Of a stretch of DNA of 64,000 nucleotides, positions 33,984-45,230 are shown piece after piece; positions within the stretch are counted from its first letter, which is position 1, and each line of letters starts with the position of its first letter. The DNA comes from Mesobacillus boroniphilus (lineage in GTDB: Bacteria; Bacillota; Bacilli; Bacillales; Cytobacillaceae), in the NCBI RefSeq assembly GCF_018424685.1, contig NZ_QTKX01000001.1:1550001-1614000 (forward strand), written 5' to 3'. The translations under genes were made by a program, and so were the position numbers. Under the pieces are notes generated by a model. It made no database searches. It saw only the letters and a list, made by a program, of their open reading frames with translations, and was not told the DNA's origin.

Positions 33984-34451
33984 CTAGGAATCTAAGCCCT
34001 TTTTATGAAGATAAGGTTTTATATATTTCATATAACTTGGCTGCAGATTTTTAGGCAATAGTTCTAAACTAAAAAATTTCAAATCAAGTGACTCACACTC
34101 ATCAACTTCAAGGCTTCCCTGATAATCATTTGTTGAAAAAACGGTGGTTACGGAATAAAGTTCATCCCCGTTCGCCACTTTTAAATAGTATTCAGCACCC
34201 GAAAATACACCTTCAAGTGTTAATTCTCCTACAGTAAGTCCGGTTTCTTCTTTAACTTCTCTTCTGGCGGTTTCTTCAAGGCTTTCTCCCAATTCCATCA
34301 ATCCCCCTGGAAGGCCCCAGCCTCCATCGCTCCTAAGCTGCAGAAGCAATTCATCTTTTCTGTTAAAAATCATGACAACCGCACCAGGCAAGATAAGCGG
34401 CCTGTGACCGACCAGTTTTCTCAGTTCTGTAATATATCCCAAGGTTTTCAC
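33984..34451 (-). CDS. Nudix hydrolase (ADP-ribose pyrophosphatase-like)
   Basis: A 155-residue protein with a complete Nudix box GGLMELGESLEETARREVKEETGL and the preceding WGLPGG. It overlaps the upstream methyltransferase by four bases (ATGA), so the two are translationally coupled. The substrate is unknown. Confidence 0.88.
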   Translation of the reverse strand: MKTLGYITELRKLVGHRPLILPGAVVMIFNRKDELLLQLRSDGGWGLPGGLMELGESLEETARREVKEETGLTVGELTLEGVFSGAEYYLKVANGDELYSVTTVFSTNDYQGSLEVDECESLDLKFFSLELLPKNLQPSYMKYIKPYLHKKGLDS

Positions 34452-35164
34452 TCCATCGCGTCTTTTTTAAATAAAGCAGCCAGTAGGGCGGATGATCCAA
34501 ATAGTGAATCTTCAGGAGAATTGTCCCTCATTGTCCGGATGTCTACAGCATTAAATTCATGAAATATATCCATTAGTTTTTCTTTCGTATACCCCAAACC
34601 GCCTTTCATGCTTTTTCCTCTGTAGACTTCCCAATCCGATATATCTGATCCTCCAAGCTCCCCTCCCTCGACAAAGCAGGTAAGTGCAAAATTGCCTCCG
34701 GGTTTTAAAGCTCTCTTAACAAGGTCAATGTAATTCATTCTTCTGTGCGGGGGAATATGATGAAAGCATCCGGAATCATAGACAAGATCGTATGTACCTT
34801 CTTCAATTTCCAAATCAAAAATATTGCTTTTAATAAAATTCACTTGTACCCTGTGTTCTTTTGCCCTTTCTTCAGCCCATACCAGCCCTTCTTCTGACTG
34901 GTCGACTACATCAACATGAAAGCTGTTCCTGGACAAATAGATTGCATTCCTACCAGGTCCGCAGCCTAATTCCAACGCTTTTCCCGCGTTAAGTCTCTTC
35001 TTTTCGATATATTCCACTAAATTCTCATCGGGATGATTTTCAAAAAAAGGAACTTTTCTTTCTCGATCAGAATAAAAATTATCCCAACTAAATTCACTTT
35101 CTTCTTTCAAAAGATGATCTAACATTCTTAATAAATCCTCGTAGCTATTTATTGTTTCTTTCAT
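34448..35164 (-). CDS. Class I SAM-dependent methyltransferase
   Basis: A 238-residue methyltransferase with motif I ALELGCGPGRNAIYLS, DVVDQSEEGL and YDSGCFHHIPPHRR. The HHIPP block resembles thiopurine/tellurite-type methyltransferases. The start is the ATG at 35164 behind AGGAGGGGG. The frame upstream to 35281 is open for 39 codons, but the strong RBS supports the inner start. Coupled to the Nudix gene. Confidence 0.85.
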   Translation of the reverse strand: MKETINSYEDLLRMLDHLLKEESEFSWDNFYSDRERKVPFFENHPDENLVEYIEKKRLNAGKALELGCGPGRNAIYLSRNSFHVDVVDQSEEGLVWAEERAKEHRVQVNFIKSNIFDLEIEEGTYDLVYDSGCFHHIPPHRRMNYIDLVKRALKPGGNFALTCFVEGGELGGSDISDWEVYRGKSMKGGLGYTKEKLMDIFHEFNAVDIRTMRDNSPEDSLFGSSALLAALFKKDAME

Positions 35165-35309
35165 AAAACCCCCTCCTAAAAAACCTCTATCGTTTAGCCT
35201 CTCACCGGTGATATCAGATGCATTTGGCGTTTGTTGCCGTTTTGCTTGATCCTTTATTTCACTGTGTAAATAATTCGGCAAATCATTGGAAAATCCTTGT
35301 AAAAATAGA

Positions 35310-35341
35310 AAAAAGCGACCTTCTTTTCAGAAGATTCGCTA
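35310..35341 (-). terminator. Terminator of the TehB-like gene
   Basis: AGCGAATCTTCT / AGAAGGTCGCT imperfect stem followed by a T run on the minus strand. Confidence 0.75.
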
Positions 35342-35353
35342 TTATAAAAAGCT

Positions 35354-35950
35354 TTATTTTTTCAAAATAACCTGAATCACATGACCAACCCCGGTATGCA
35401 ATTGACCTTCAATTCTTTCCTGTTCCCCATAGAAGAAGTGGATTATTTTAAATCCTTTCAGCCATTGTAATAGGTCTGCCGGATCGTATAGCATATCAAC
35501 TGTTTTGGGCCCGCCTGTTCCATATCTGACCTGATTCTCTGAATATACTTCCATCATAACTATGCCACCAGGTTTTACTGCCGATACTAATTTATCAAAT
35601 ACAGTTTTTTGATCTTGTTTAGCAAAATGACCGAAAACCATGATCGCTGCGTCGAATTCCGCAACTGGTACTGGATCATGGATTAAATCCTTTTGTTTTG
35701 TCCTGATGTCCACACCATACCGTTCAGCAAGTGCTTCAGTTTTTTTCAAACCATTCAGTGCATAGTCATAGGCTGTAACCTCATGACCTTGTCTAGCAAG
35801 GTATACAGCATTCCTGCCTTCTCCTTCAGCGAAACATACAACCTTCTTCCCCTTTTCCAGCCTGATTGCCTGATTTTTTATAAAAAGGTTTGGTTCCTCA
35901 CCATATACATACTGGTCAGTACCAAAACGTTCATGCCAAGGATTTCCCAT
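35354..35950 (-). CDS. Class I methyltransferase, TehB-like
   Basis: A 198-residue protein (MGNPWHERFGTDQYVYGEEPN...) with motif I VVCFAEGEGRNAVYLA and AYDYALNGLKK. The YGEEPN start and EGRNAVYLA match the TehB/tellurite-resistance methyltransferase group. In relatives it methylates tellurite or selenite derivatives; whether this one does is inference. RBS AGGAGTGA. Divergent from the thioredoxin-like selenoprotein gene 103 bases away. Confidence 0.8.
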   Translation of the reverse strand: MGNPWHERFGTDQYVYGEEPNLFIKNQAIRLEKGKKVVCFAEGEGRNAVYLARQGHEVTAYDYALNGLKKTEALAERYGVDIRTKQKDLIHDPVPVAEFDAAIMVFGHFAKQDQKTVFDKLVSAVKPGGIVMMEVYSENQVRYGTGGPKTVDMLYDPADLLQWLKGFKIIHFFYGEQERIEGQLHTGVGHVIQVILKK

Positions 35951-36052
35951 TCAATCACTCCTCCATATTATTATACCCATTACCCTTTTTTGGTATGATT
36001 AAAGAACATAAGGCTATTCTATTTTTAAATGGGGATAAGGAGGTATATTTAA

Positions 36053-36382
36053 ATGAAAGAATTAACGACAATGGAGGAAGTTAAAAGCTTGATCAGTGAC
36101 AATGAATTAAGCTTTATTTATGTATTAACCGATAGTTGAAGCGTCTGCCATGGTCTGCTCCCTCAGGTTGAGGAAGTGATGAAAGATTTCCCTAAAATCG
36201 AAACCGGTTTAGTCAATGCTGGAAAGGTTGAAGAAATCGCTGGATTCCTGATGGCATTCACTGTTCCCGTTCTTGTCCTCTACGCAGATGGGCGTGAATA
36301 TTTAAGGGAGGCCAGGATTGTGCAGGTTGAAAAGTTAAGGGATGATCTCAACAAAATTTACGAAGGTTTTTTCGGGGAATGA
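36053..36382 (+). CDS. Thioredoxin-like selenoprotein with a UxxC motif (YusE-like)
   Basis: TGA at 36137-36139 (codon 29) lies in a 109-codon frame that is otherwise open. Read as Sec it gives FIYVLTDS-U-SVCHGLLPQVEEVM, a thioredoxin CxxC site whose first Cys is Sec (U-S-V-C). The C-terminal FTVPVLVLYADGREYLREAR contains the conserved cis-Pro (TVPV). The length of 109 fits single-domain thioredoxins, and it looks like Bacillus YusE. GGATAAGGAGG precedes the ATG. Translation from the inner ATG at 36176 would lose the active site. A SECIS-like hairpin starts 22 nt after the UGA, and selB is the next complete gene. Confidence 0.88.
36161..36173 (+). promoter_or_regulatory. Candidate bacterial SECIS hairpin in the thioredoxin-like gene
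   Basis: Stem CCTCA / TGAGG around the loop GGT, extended below a C/A mismatch by further pairs (CT/AG). The loop begins 27 nt after the UGA. GGU in the loop recalls the E. coli fdhF SECIS loop, where G and U contact SelB. Confidence 0.7.
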
Positions 36383-36458
36383 TGAAGAGCTTGGAATTAC
36401 CTAGCTCTTTGTCATTCCGGCAAGCTTAAGCAATTTTCATATATCAATTTCCCGTCAG

Positions 36459-36647
36459 ATGAATGTTACAGAAGGCTCAGTAGATGCCAGCACCATGATT
36501 GGACAAGCCATCAGATAAGATATAGGCGTAATGTATGGCCAGTTCCATATGGCTAAAGCACAATTCGGAGCTAAGATGCTGAAATTGAATAAAACAAAGG
36601 GATGGCTCGTTCCTCCTCCATTGCAAGTTAAACACACAGAGGGTTAA
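36459..36647 (+). pseudogene. DUF3231 family remnant (3' fragment with in-frame TAA)
   Basis: The plus frame reads DASTMIGQAIR, TAA (36516-36518), DIGVMYGQFHMAKAQFG, then MLKLNKTKGWLVPPPLQ. That order (RTDL..YG..., then KGWL-PPP near the end) matches the last repeat of DUF3231 spore-coat-F-like proteins. The N-terminal 250 residues are missing. TAA is not a recoding codon, so it is a decayed fragment, unlike the TGA genes nearby. Confidence 0.6.
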
Positions 36648-36677
36648 ATAATATTGTTATGTAAACTTAATCAAAAT

Positions 36678-36712
36678 AAAAACAGCAGGTCCGAGGATCT
36701 GCTGTTTTTTGA
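36678..36712. terminator. Bidirectional terminator
   Basis: AAAACAGCAG(G)TC / GA(T)CTGCTGTTTT stem with T run, between the DUF3231 remnant and the convergent selB region. Confidence 0.8.
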
Positions 36713-36729
36713 ATGAAACATTTTTTGCT

Positions 36730-36819
36730 TTATATCCTACTTAACCCACCTCTAAAATGCTTCAAGAACATGTTCAGAGCAATAATCAAGGCGAGAACAT
36801 TTAAGACTATTTCCTCCAT
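36730..36819 (-). CDS. Possible 29-residue membrane peptide overlapping selB
   Basis: ATG 36819 overlaps the last 13 bases of selB. The product MEEIVLNVLALIIALNMFLK... is one hydrophobic helix with a basic end. AGAGGGT lies very close to the ATG. It could be a translationally coupled small protein or chance. Confidence 0.3.
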   Translation of the reverse strand: MEEIVLNVLALIIALNMFLKHFRGGLSRI

Positions 36820-38690
36820 ACCCTCTTGTTCTCGACTCTTCTTGTATATCCTAGTGAATCAAGACGCTCGAGGAAAGGAATCATGTATTTCCGCGATAAC
36901 TCCACCGCTTCCTTGGCCTGAGGCACTTCGAACTCATCTCCTGTATGCTTTCTTAGCCTCTCTACAGCATCAGCAAAATGAGCGCCATACCAGGCATATT
37001 GATCATCAAGAAGAACGATTTTCCCCTGATCTTCGAGGAAGCGTTTCAACTCAACCGCAATGGAGTCCGGAATGCCCGCATTTTTTAAATAATCATTCAG
37101 ATAAGCAACCTTCAAGCCATCTTCTTTAAGTTCGTTAAGCATATTTTCTGTCCGCTTCACCCAGTTTTTCGGAACATGAGGAACAAAGCTGGCCAGGGAA
37201 ATATACTGTTCTTTCCTGGAAAATAAGCCATTGTTGATGCCGTTATCGATAATAAATTCAAGCAGGGTTTTAGAGAACGTTTTTTGCAGTGATTGAAGCA
37301 GTTCGGCTTTATTCTTGCCAGTTCGCATAGAGTTTTCTTGATGGTAATCCTCTAACCGGTCCTTGATATCTTCTTCAATGACTTCGACTACTGATACAAG
37401 AGCGTATTCCTTATTCGAAATCTTGACGAATTGTTCATCATTCAAGTTGGTCAAAATCGATCCTTCATCAAGAGCAGTTCGTTTTATAAGTTCTTCGACA
37501 GATAAACTTTTTGCTTCATATAAAGCGGCATTGATTCGTTCAATTGGTGTCCCTGCCTTCTTTTTCTCAAGCTCTTGGATTGTCTGCTGTCCAAATCGAT
37601 ATTTATTTCCACGCGGATCTATTACCCATCCGCCGCCAATCGTTTCCTGCGGACTTGGCCGGCGGACGATAAACCGGTCCCCACGCTTCGTGACGATTTT
37701 TTCATCAAGACGGAGCTGACAAAGTATTTCCCCGTTGTCCTCTTTTAGTTCATTCCTGTCAAAAAAGACAATCCGGCCCATTACTTCTGCGGTACCGATA
37801 TGGCACTTAATTGGCGTTCTTTGTTTTACCAAATGCTCAAGGTCCTCAACAACCCTGATAGCGACATCAATCGTATTCGTTACGATAAAATGTTCAGAAG
37901 AGACAAGGACTTCCCCTCTTTCAAGATCATCTTTTGAGACACCCGATAGATTGATGGCTGCTCTCTGCCCTGCGTAAGCCGACTTTGCTGGCTGATGATG
38001 CACCTGCAGCTGACGTGCTCTCACTTCAACTCCGGACGGCAAGACTTTTAAAAGCTGGCCCTCTTCAACTGTCCCTTCATAGACGGTACCTCTGACTACG
38101 GTACCTTGTCCTTTAACCGTAAATACCTGGTCAATCGGCAGCCGGAAAGCCCCCTTAGCATCACGCATTTCTTGCTCTTTCAGCGTTTCAATGATCAATT
38201 CTTTTAATTCATGGATGCCTTTTTTAGATAGACTATCGACCATCATAAAAGGGGCATTCTCAAAGACTGACCCTTCAAGCTCACTTAAAATATCGTCCTT
38301 CACAAGTTCTATGAATTCCTCTTCCACCCTGTCGATCTTTGTGATCGCAATAATACCAGAACGGATTCCGAGGAACCCTAGTATATCCAGATGTTCCCTT
38401 GTTTGTGGCATGACACCTTCATCCGCAGCAACTACCAGTACTACAAGGTCAATTCCAGCAACGCCGGCAATCATCTGGCGGATGAACCGCTCATGTCCAG
38501 GCACATCCACGACGGAAATTTGCAGCTCTTCATCCTCATATAATGGCGCAAAGCCAAGTTCAATTGAAATTTGCCGTTCTTTTTCTTCTTTCAGGCGATC
38601 AGTATCCACGTTCGTCAACGCCCTGGTCAGCGATGTTTTCCCGTGGTCAATATGACCTGCCATCCCAATGGTAAAATACCTTTTGCTCAA
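36807..38690 (-). CDS. selB: Selenocysteine-specific elongation factor SelB
   Basis: A 627-residue GTPase that brings Sec-tRNA(Sec) to UGA codons marked by a SECIS. The GTP domain has AGHIDHGKTSL (G1), VVDVPGHERFI (G3) and AITKIDR (G4), then two beta-barrel domains (RLPIDQVFTVKGQGTVVRGTV). The C-terminal 250 residues are the winged-helix repeats that bind the SECIS RNA. The length is normal. It is convergent with, and 424 bases from, the Sec thioredoxin. selA, which usually precedes selB, is absent; the next gene upstream is hutG. Confidence 0.95.
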   Translation of the reverse strand: MSKRYFTIGMAGHIDHGKTSLTRALTNVDTDRLKEEKERQISIELGFAPLYEDEELQISVVDVPGHERFIRQMIAGVAGIDLVVLVVAADEGVMPQTREHLDILGFLGIRSGIIAITKIDRVEEEFIELVKDDILSELEGSVFENAPFMMVDSLSKKGIHELKELIIETLKEQEMRDAKGAFRLPIDQVFTVKGQGTVVRGTVYEGTVEEGQLLKVLPSGVEVRARQLQVHHQPAKSAYAGQRAAINLSGVSKDDLERGEVLVSSEHFIVTNTIDVAIRVVEDLEHLVKQRTPIKCHIGTAEVMGRIVFFDRNELKEDNGEILCQLRLDEKIVTKRGDRFIVRRPSPQETIGGGWVIDPRGNKYRFGQQTIQELEKKKAGTPIERINAALYEAKSLSVEELIKRTALDEGSILTNLNDEQFVKISNKEYALVSVVEVIEEDIKDRLEDYHQENSMRTGKNKAELLQSLQKTFSKTLLEFIIDNGINNGLFSRKEQYISLASFVPHVPKNWVKRTENMLNELKEDGLKVAYLNDYLKNAGIPDSIAVELKRFLEDQGKIVLLDDQYAWYGAHFADAVERLRKHTGDEFEVPQAKEAVELSRKYMIPFLERLDSLGYTRRVENKRVWRK

Positions 38691-38825
38691 ATGCTTACAC
38701 CTTCTTTTGATATGTATAAAATAACTCTAACTTTAAAAGCTAAATAGTTCAAGCAACGAAAATTAGACAATTACATTTCTGCAAATTCTTGCTAAAAGCA
38801 GTAAATATTTTGGCCACTCTTGCCT

Positions 38826-38872
38826 TAATAAAAATCAGCCTGCAGACAAATAGAACGGTCTGCAGGCTGTTT
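38826..38872 (-). terminator. Terminator of the hut operon
   Basis: CAGCCTGCAGAC / GTCTGCAGGCTG, 12-bp stem and 10-base loop, with minus-strand T-rich tail, 11 bases after hutG. Confidence 0.9.
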
Positions 38873-38882
38873 AATTTGAGTA

Positions 38883-41163
<2,281 letters not shown>

Positions 41164-42825
41164 TTAGGGTAGCATAGGGATATCGACGCCTTTTTCTTTC
41201 GCTGTTTCAATCGCTTTGTCATAACCTGCATCTGCGTGTCGGGCTACACCCATTCCTGGATCTGTAGTCAGTACTCTTCTAAGTCTTTCTTCAGCAAGGT
41301 CTGTGCCATCAGCCACTACGACCATTCCAGCGTGAAGGGAATATCCCATGCCTACGCCGCCGCCATGGTGGACAGAGATCCAAGAGCCACCAGCTGCGAC
41401 GTTGACTAGTGCATTGAGGATCGCCCAGTCACCGACTGCGTCGCTGCCGTCTTTCATTGCTTCTGTTTCACGATTTGGAGAAGCAACGGACCCACTATCT
41501 AAATGATCGCGTCCAATTACGATCGGCGCTTTCAATTCACCTTTTCGAACGAGTTCATTGATTGCCAATCCCATTTTCACTCGCTCACCATAGCCAAGCC
41601 AGCAAATCCGTGAAGGCAGACCCTGGAATTCCACCTTTTCCTGGGCCAGGTCAATCCAGCGCTGAAGGGCTTCATTTTCCGGGAATAGCTCCTTAATCAG
41701 TTCATCTGTCCGGTGGATATCAGCCGGGTCCCCTGACAAAGCAGCCCAGCGGAAAGGTCCTTTTCCTTCACAGAACAGAGGACGAATATAGGCAGGTACA
41801 AATCCCGGAAAGTCGAAAGCATGCTCCTCTCCATGATCCTTAGCCACCTGGCGGATGTTGTTTCCATAATCAAAAGTGACGGCTCCTCTCCGCTGGAATT
41901 CAAGCATGGATGCGACATGCTTAGCCATTGAGAAAGAAGATTGTTTCACATATTCTTCAGGGTTTTCTACACGCAGTTTCGAAGCTTCATCCAAAGTTAA
42001 CCCAAAAGGGATATAGCCATTCAATGGGTCATGTGCAGAAGTCTGGTCCGTGACAATATCCACTTTGAAGTTTCTGGACAGCAATTCGAGGTGGACTTCT
42101 GCTGCATTGCCTACAAGTCCGATTGAAAGTGCTGTGCCTTTGTGTTTAGCTTCCTTTGCCCACTCGATTGCCTCTTCGATTGAATGGGTCATCTTGTCGC
42201 AATAACGGGTATCAAGACGCTTTTGGATACGTTCAGGGTCCACTTCAACCGCAATACACACTCCGCCGTTCATCGTGACAGCCAATGGCTGTGCCCCTCC
42301 CATTCCTCCAAGACCTGCAGTCAAAGTAATTGTGTTTTTCAGAGTACCGCCAAAATGCTGTCTCGCAACCTCCGCGAATGTTTCGTATGTGCCCTGGAGA
42401 ATTCCCTGAGAACCAATGTAAATCCAGCTTCCAGCAGTCATTTGGCCGTACATCATCAAGCCTTTTTTATCAAGTTCATGAAAATGGTCCCAATTCGCCC
42501 ATTTAGGAACTAATACGGAGTTGGAGATTAATACTCTTGGTGCAGCCTTGTGAGTTTTAAATACAGCGACAGGCTTACCAGATTGGACCAGCATCGTCTC
42601 ATCATTTTCCAGCCTGCGCAGCGTTTCAACAATTGCGTCGAATGCTTCCCAATTTCGTGCCGCCTTCCCTATTCCGCCGTATACAACCAGTTCCTCCGGC
42701 TTTTCAGCGACCTCTGGATCAAGATTGTTATAAAGCATCCTTAGTGCCGCTTCTTGCTCCCAGCCTTTACATTCAAGTTCAAGACCTTTTTTTGCTTTAA
42801 TATTGCGTTTTGCTTCAATTGCCAT
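41164..42825 (-). CDS. hutU: Urocanate hydratase
   Basis: A 553-residue NAD-dependent enzyme that hydrates urocanate to imidazolonepropionate. It has the NAD-binding loop [17 protein letters not shown], the urocanase block [15 protein letters not shown] with the conserved Cys, and [20 protein letters not shown] is spaced for the ATG at 42825. It follows hutH by 28 bases. Confidence 0.95.
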   Translation of the reverse strand: MAIEAKRNIKAKKGLELECKGWEQEAALRMLYNNLDPEVAEKPEELVVYGGIGKAARNWEAFDAIVETLRRLENDETMLVQSGKPVAVFKTHKAAPRVLISNSVLVPKWANWDHFHELDKKGLMMYGQMTAGSWIYIGSQGILQGTYETFAEVARQHFGGTLKNTITLTAGLGGMGGAQPLAVTMNGGVCIAVEVDPERIQKRLDTRYCDKMTHSIEEAIEWAKEAKHKGTALSIGLVGNAAEVHLELLSRNFKVDIVTDQTSAHDPLNGYIPFGLTLDEASKLRVENPEEYVKQSSFSMAKHVASMLEFQRRGAVTFDYGNNIRQVAKDHGEEHAFDFPGFVPAYIRPLFCEGKGPFRWAALSGDPADIHRTDELIKELFPENEALQRWIDLAQEKVEFQGLPSRICWLGYGERVKMGLAINELVRKGELKAPIVIGRDHLDSGSVASPNRETEAMKDGSDAVGDWAILNALVNVAAGGSWISVHHGGGVGMGYSLHAGMVVVADGTDLAEERLRRVLTTDPGMGVARHADAGYDKAIETAKEKGVDIPMLP

Positions 42826-42853
42826 CGTTTCCACACTCCTCAATTTTTAATTT

Positions 42854-44374
42854 TCAAACCAGGCTCTCTTGCTTTTTTATAGCTGTCCATTGCCGATTAT
42901 TTTTTTTTAGCCAATCTGAAAGTCTTTCAATATCTTCTGAAAAAATTCGATCTTCAGTGATGGAAGGTACTATTTTTCTGGCATCCTCGTAGAAAGCCCT
43001 CGTTTTAGGGGACATTTTTTCAACACCACGATATTGGACTGCCTGTAGGGCACAAATACACTCAATCGCTAGTACACGTCTGACATTTTGAATGATATTG
43101 TGAGCATGCCGAGCAGCGATCGTTCCCATGCTCACATGATCCTCCTGATTGGCAGAGGATGGGATGGAATCTACGCTTGCAGGATGAGCGAGAGTCTTGT
43201 TTTCAGAAACTAGTGAAGCAGCACTATACTGCATGATCATCGCACCAGACTGAAGTCCCGGTTGCGGACTTAAGAATGGGGGCAGGTCATTTAATTGCGG
43301 ATTTACCAGTCTTTCAATCCTTCTTTCAGAGATACTGGCAAATTCAGCAACAGCTATTTTCATAAAGTCCATCGCAATCGCAATCGGCTGGCCGTGGAAA
43401 TTACCACCCGAAATGACGGTGTCTCCCCCGTCAAAAATGAGCGGATTATCTGTTGCTGCATTCATTTCGATCTCCAGCTTTTCTTTTACATAATCGAGCG
43501 CCTGCCATGAGGCACCGTGTACCTGAGGAATACATCTTAATGAATAAGCGTCCTGCACCCTTTTCTCGCCTTGTCGAGTCGTCAGCTTGCTGCCAGCCAG
43601 TAAACCCCTCATTCGCTCCGCTACATCCATTTGCTGCTGGTAGCCGCGAGCTTGATGAATCGCTGGGTGGAATGCGTCAATGACCCCTTCCAATCCTTCC
43701 ATTGTAAGGGCAGCAATCCATTCTGATTGATGTGCCAGATCGTTTGCTTCAATCCAGTTGACCACACCCATTGCCGTCATTGCCTGGGTTCCATTAATAA
43801 GGGCAAGACCTTCTTTTGCCTGCAATACAATTGGCTCAAGACCTTCTTTTTTATATGCCTCTTCTGTTACACAAACCCTTCCCTCATAAAACACTTTGCC
43901 CTCACCCAACAGTACTAGTGCCAGATGGGATAGTGGCGCTAAATCACCCGAAGCACCAAGTGAGCCTTGCTGCGGGACAACCGGGTGGATCCGCAGGTTG
44001 AGCAATTCCTTCAATCTTTCAGCGATTACTGGCCTGATTCCCGAGAACCCTTTAATCAACGCATTAAGTCTTAGTAAGATCATCGCCCGTGAAACGACCT
44101 CCGGAAACGGTTCTCCTACACCACATGCATGTGACCTGATCAGGTTTAACTGTAATGCATTGACATCCTGTTCATTAATAATGACATCACTGAATTTGCC
44201 GAATCCTGTATTGATTCCATAAATTGTACGCTTGTCGGCAACGATTTTCTCTACTGCTTCCCTGCTTTCAGCAACCTTCTTCATACTATCGGGACTGATA
44301 GCGACTACCTCGTCTAGGTAGCAAACCTGCCTGATTTGCTCCAAAGTTAACGTTTCTCCTGTTAAAACAACCAT
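42854..44374 (-). CDS. hutH: Histidine ammonia-lyase
   Basis: A 506-residue enzyme that deaminates histidine to urocanate. The Ala-Ser-Gly that cyclises to the MIO cofactor is in [14 protein letters not shown]. Other family blocks are YGINTGFG and [26 protein letters not shown] precedes the ATG. The operon leader upstream contains the HutP attenuator and repeat copy D. Confidence 0.95.
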   Translation of the reverse strand: MVVLTGETLTLEQIRQVCYLDEVVAISPDSMKKVAESREAVEKIVADKRTIYGINTGFGKFSDVIINEQDVNALQLNLIRSHACGVGEPFPEVVSRAMILLRLNALIKGFSGIRPVIAERLKELLNLRIHPVVPQQGSLGASGDLAPLSHLALVLLGEGKVFYEGRVCVTEEAYKKEGLEPIVLQAKEGLALINGTQAMTAMGVVNWIEANDLAHQSEWIAALTMEGLEGVIDAFHPAIHQARGYQQQMDVAERMRGLLAGSKLTTRQGEKRVQDAYSLRCIPQVHGASWQALDYVKEKLEIEMNAATDNPLIFDGGDTVISGGNFHGQPIAIAMDFMKIAVAEFASISERRIERLVNPQLNDLPPFLSPQPGLQSGAMIMQYSAASLVSENKTLAHPASVDSIPSSANQEDHVSMGTIAARHAHNIIQNVRRVLAIECICALQAVQYRGVEKMSPKTRAFYEDARKIVPSITEDRIFSEDIERLSDWLKKNNRQWTAIKKQESLV

Positions 44375-44395
44375 TCTCCTAACCTCCTGATCGCT

Positions 44396-44550
44396 CGATA
44401 TAAGAAATGCGCAAGCGCCTTGGTAAGCACCGACTAGCGCTGGAGGGCCGACCAGTGAAGTCGTTTTTTGACTTCATTGGGCGGACCGAAGCGACTCGAG
44501 GGGCTAGGCGCTGAAGCTGGACATTTCTCGAAGTGAAATTTAAACTTTTT
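44396..44550 (+). repeat. Intergenic structured repeat, copy D
   Basis: GCGCAAGCGCCTTGG ... GTGAAGTCG-GACTTCA ... GGCGCTGAAGCTGGACATTTCTCGAAGTGAAATTTA-type end, closely like copy A including its tail. It lies between the hutP attenuator and the hutH RBS, so every hut structural mRNA carries its complement. Confidence 0.8.
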
Positions 44551-44565
44551 CATCTCAAAATAAAA

Positions 44566-44621
44566 AGGAGGCGACAATGGCATACTTAAACCATCATCGC
44601 CTCCTACTGACTAGTGGACTA
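44566..44621 (-). promoter_or_regulatory. HutP-controlled attenuator: UAG triplets plus terminator
   Basis: The minus strand has three UAG triplets (44619-44621, 44611-44613, 44604-44606) with 5- and 4-base spacers, the HutP site I pattern. The third overlaps the terminator stem AGGAGGCGA...ATGG / CCAT...TCGCCTCCT (44566-44605) and its T run. With histidine and Mg2+, HutP should bind and block the terminator. Confidence 0.85.
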
Positions 44622-44635
44622 TAGGCAATGCAACT

Positions 44636-45070
44636 TTATATGTGATTGATTCCTAAACCGACCGTTTCGTGTTCAGACCCTTTTACAGGAGCGCCAATCG
44701 TTCCATAAAAAGCGACGGCAATCCATTCTCCTTCTTCTTCATCGGAAAAGGGTGTTCCACGGACGACGGCAAAACGAAGGCCGACAGTGCGGCTCATCTC
44801 GCCGATGGACAGATGACCTCGTGTGACCCCTTCCATACCTTCCATGATCGCATGGTATAGTGCATGAGTTTCACGGTACAAATTTGGATGGATGAGACCA
44901 TGGCGTTTGGCAGCAGTTTCCACTGCTGAAATAACTTTTTGCATGTTCATTGATCCTACTTTGCCAAGGCAATAGCTTACATCTTTTAAAGTATCTTGAA
45001 AAAAAGCCATTTCTTCTTCCGTAAAAGATGCCAGCAGGATCGCTGTTTTACCAATCGCAACTTTACTCAT
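44636..45070 (-). CDS. hutP: HutP antiterminator
   Basis: A 144-residue RNA-binding regulator of the hut operon. Metal/histidine ligands fit [13 protein letters not shown] and the C-terminal [33 protein letters not shown] is the family core. It is the first gene of the operon, driven by the sigma-A promoter at 45120-45148, and it acts on the attenuator directly after it. Confidence 0.95.
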   Translation of the reverse strand: MSKVAIGKTAILLASFTEEEMAFFQDTLKDVSYCLGKVGSMNMQKVISAVETAAKRHGLIHPNLYRETHALYHAIMEGMEGVTRGHLSIGEMSRTVGLRFAVVRGTPFSDEEEGEWIAVAFYGTIGAPVKGSEHETVGLGINHI

Positions 45071-45119
45071 GATTGACCCCGTTTTCTGAATTTTAACTAT
45101 TGACTAATAACTTATATTA

Positions 45120-45148
45120 ATTTTATGTTTCCTTGGTGGCAATGTCAA
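45120..45148 (-). promoter_or_regulatory. Sigma-A promoter of hutP
   Basis: TTGACA (45143-45148) and TAAAAT (45120-45125) with a 17-base spacer on the minus strand, 50 bases from the hutP ATG. Close to consensus. I saw no clear CcpA site. Confidence 0.8.
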
Positions 45149-45204
45149 CCGATATGGCAAATTTTAGTATTCTAATATAGTAGTATGATACCATGCTAAA
45201 GCAT

Positions 45205-45230
45205 TGAAAAAGCGCCCAAAAGGCGCTTGA
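45205..45230 (-). terminator. Terminator of the 194-residue gene
   Basis: AAGCGCC / GGCGCTT stem, tetraloop, T run; directly after the stop codon. Confidence 0.8.

Noticed and set aside
36713..37129. 138-codon plus-strand ORF over the 3' end of selB
   Set aside because: Antisense shadow; selB is intact and conserved there.
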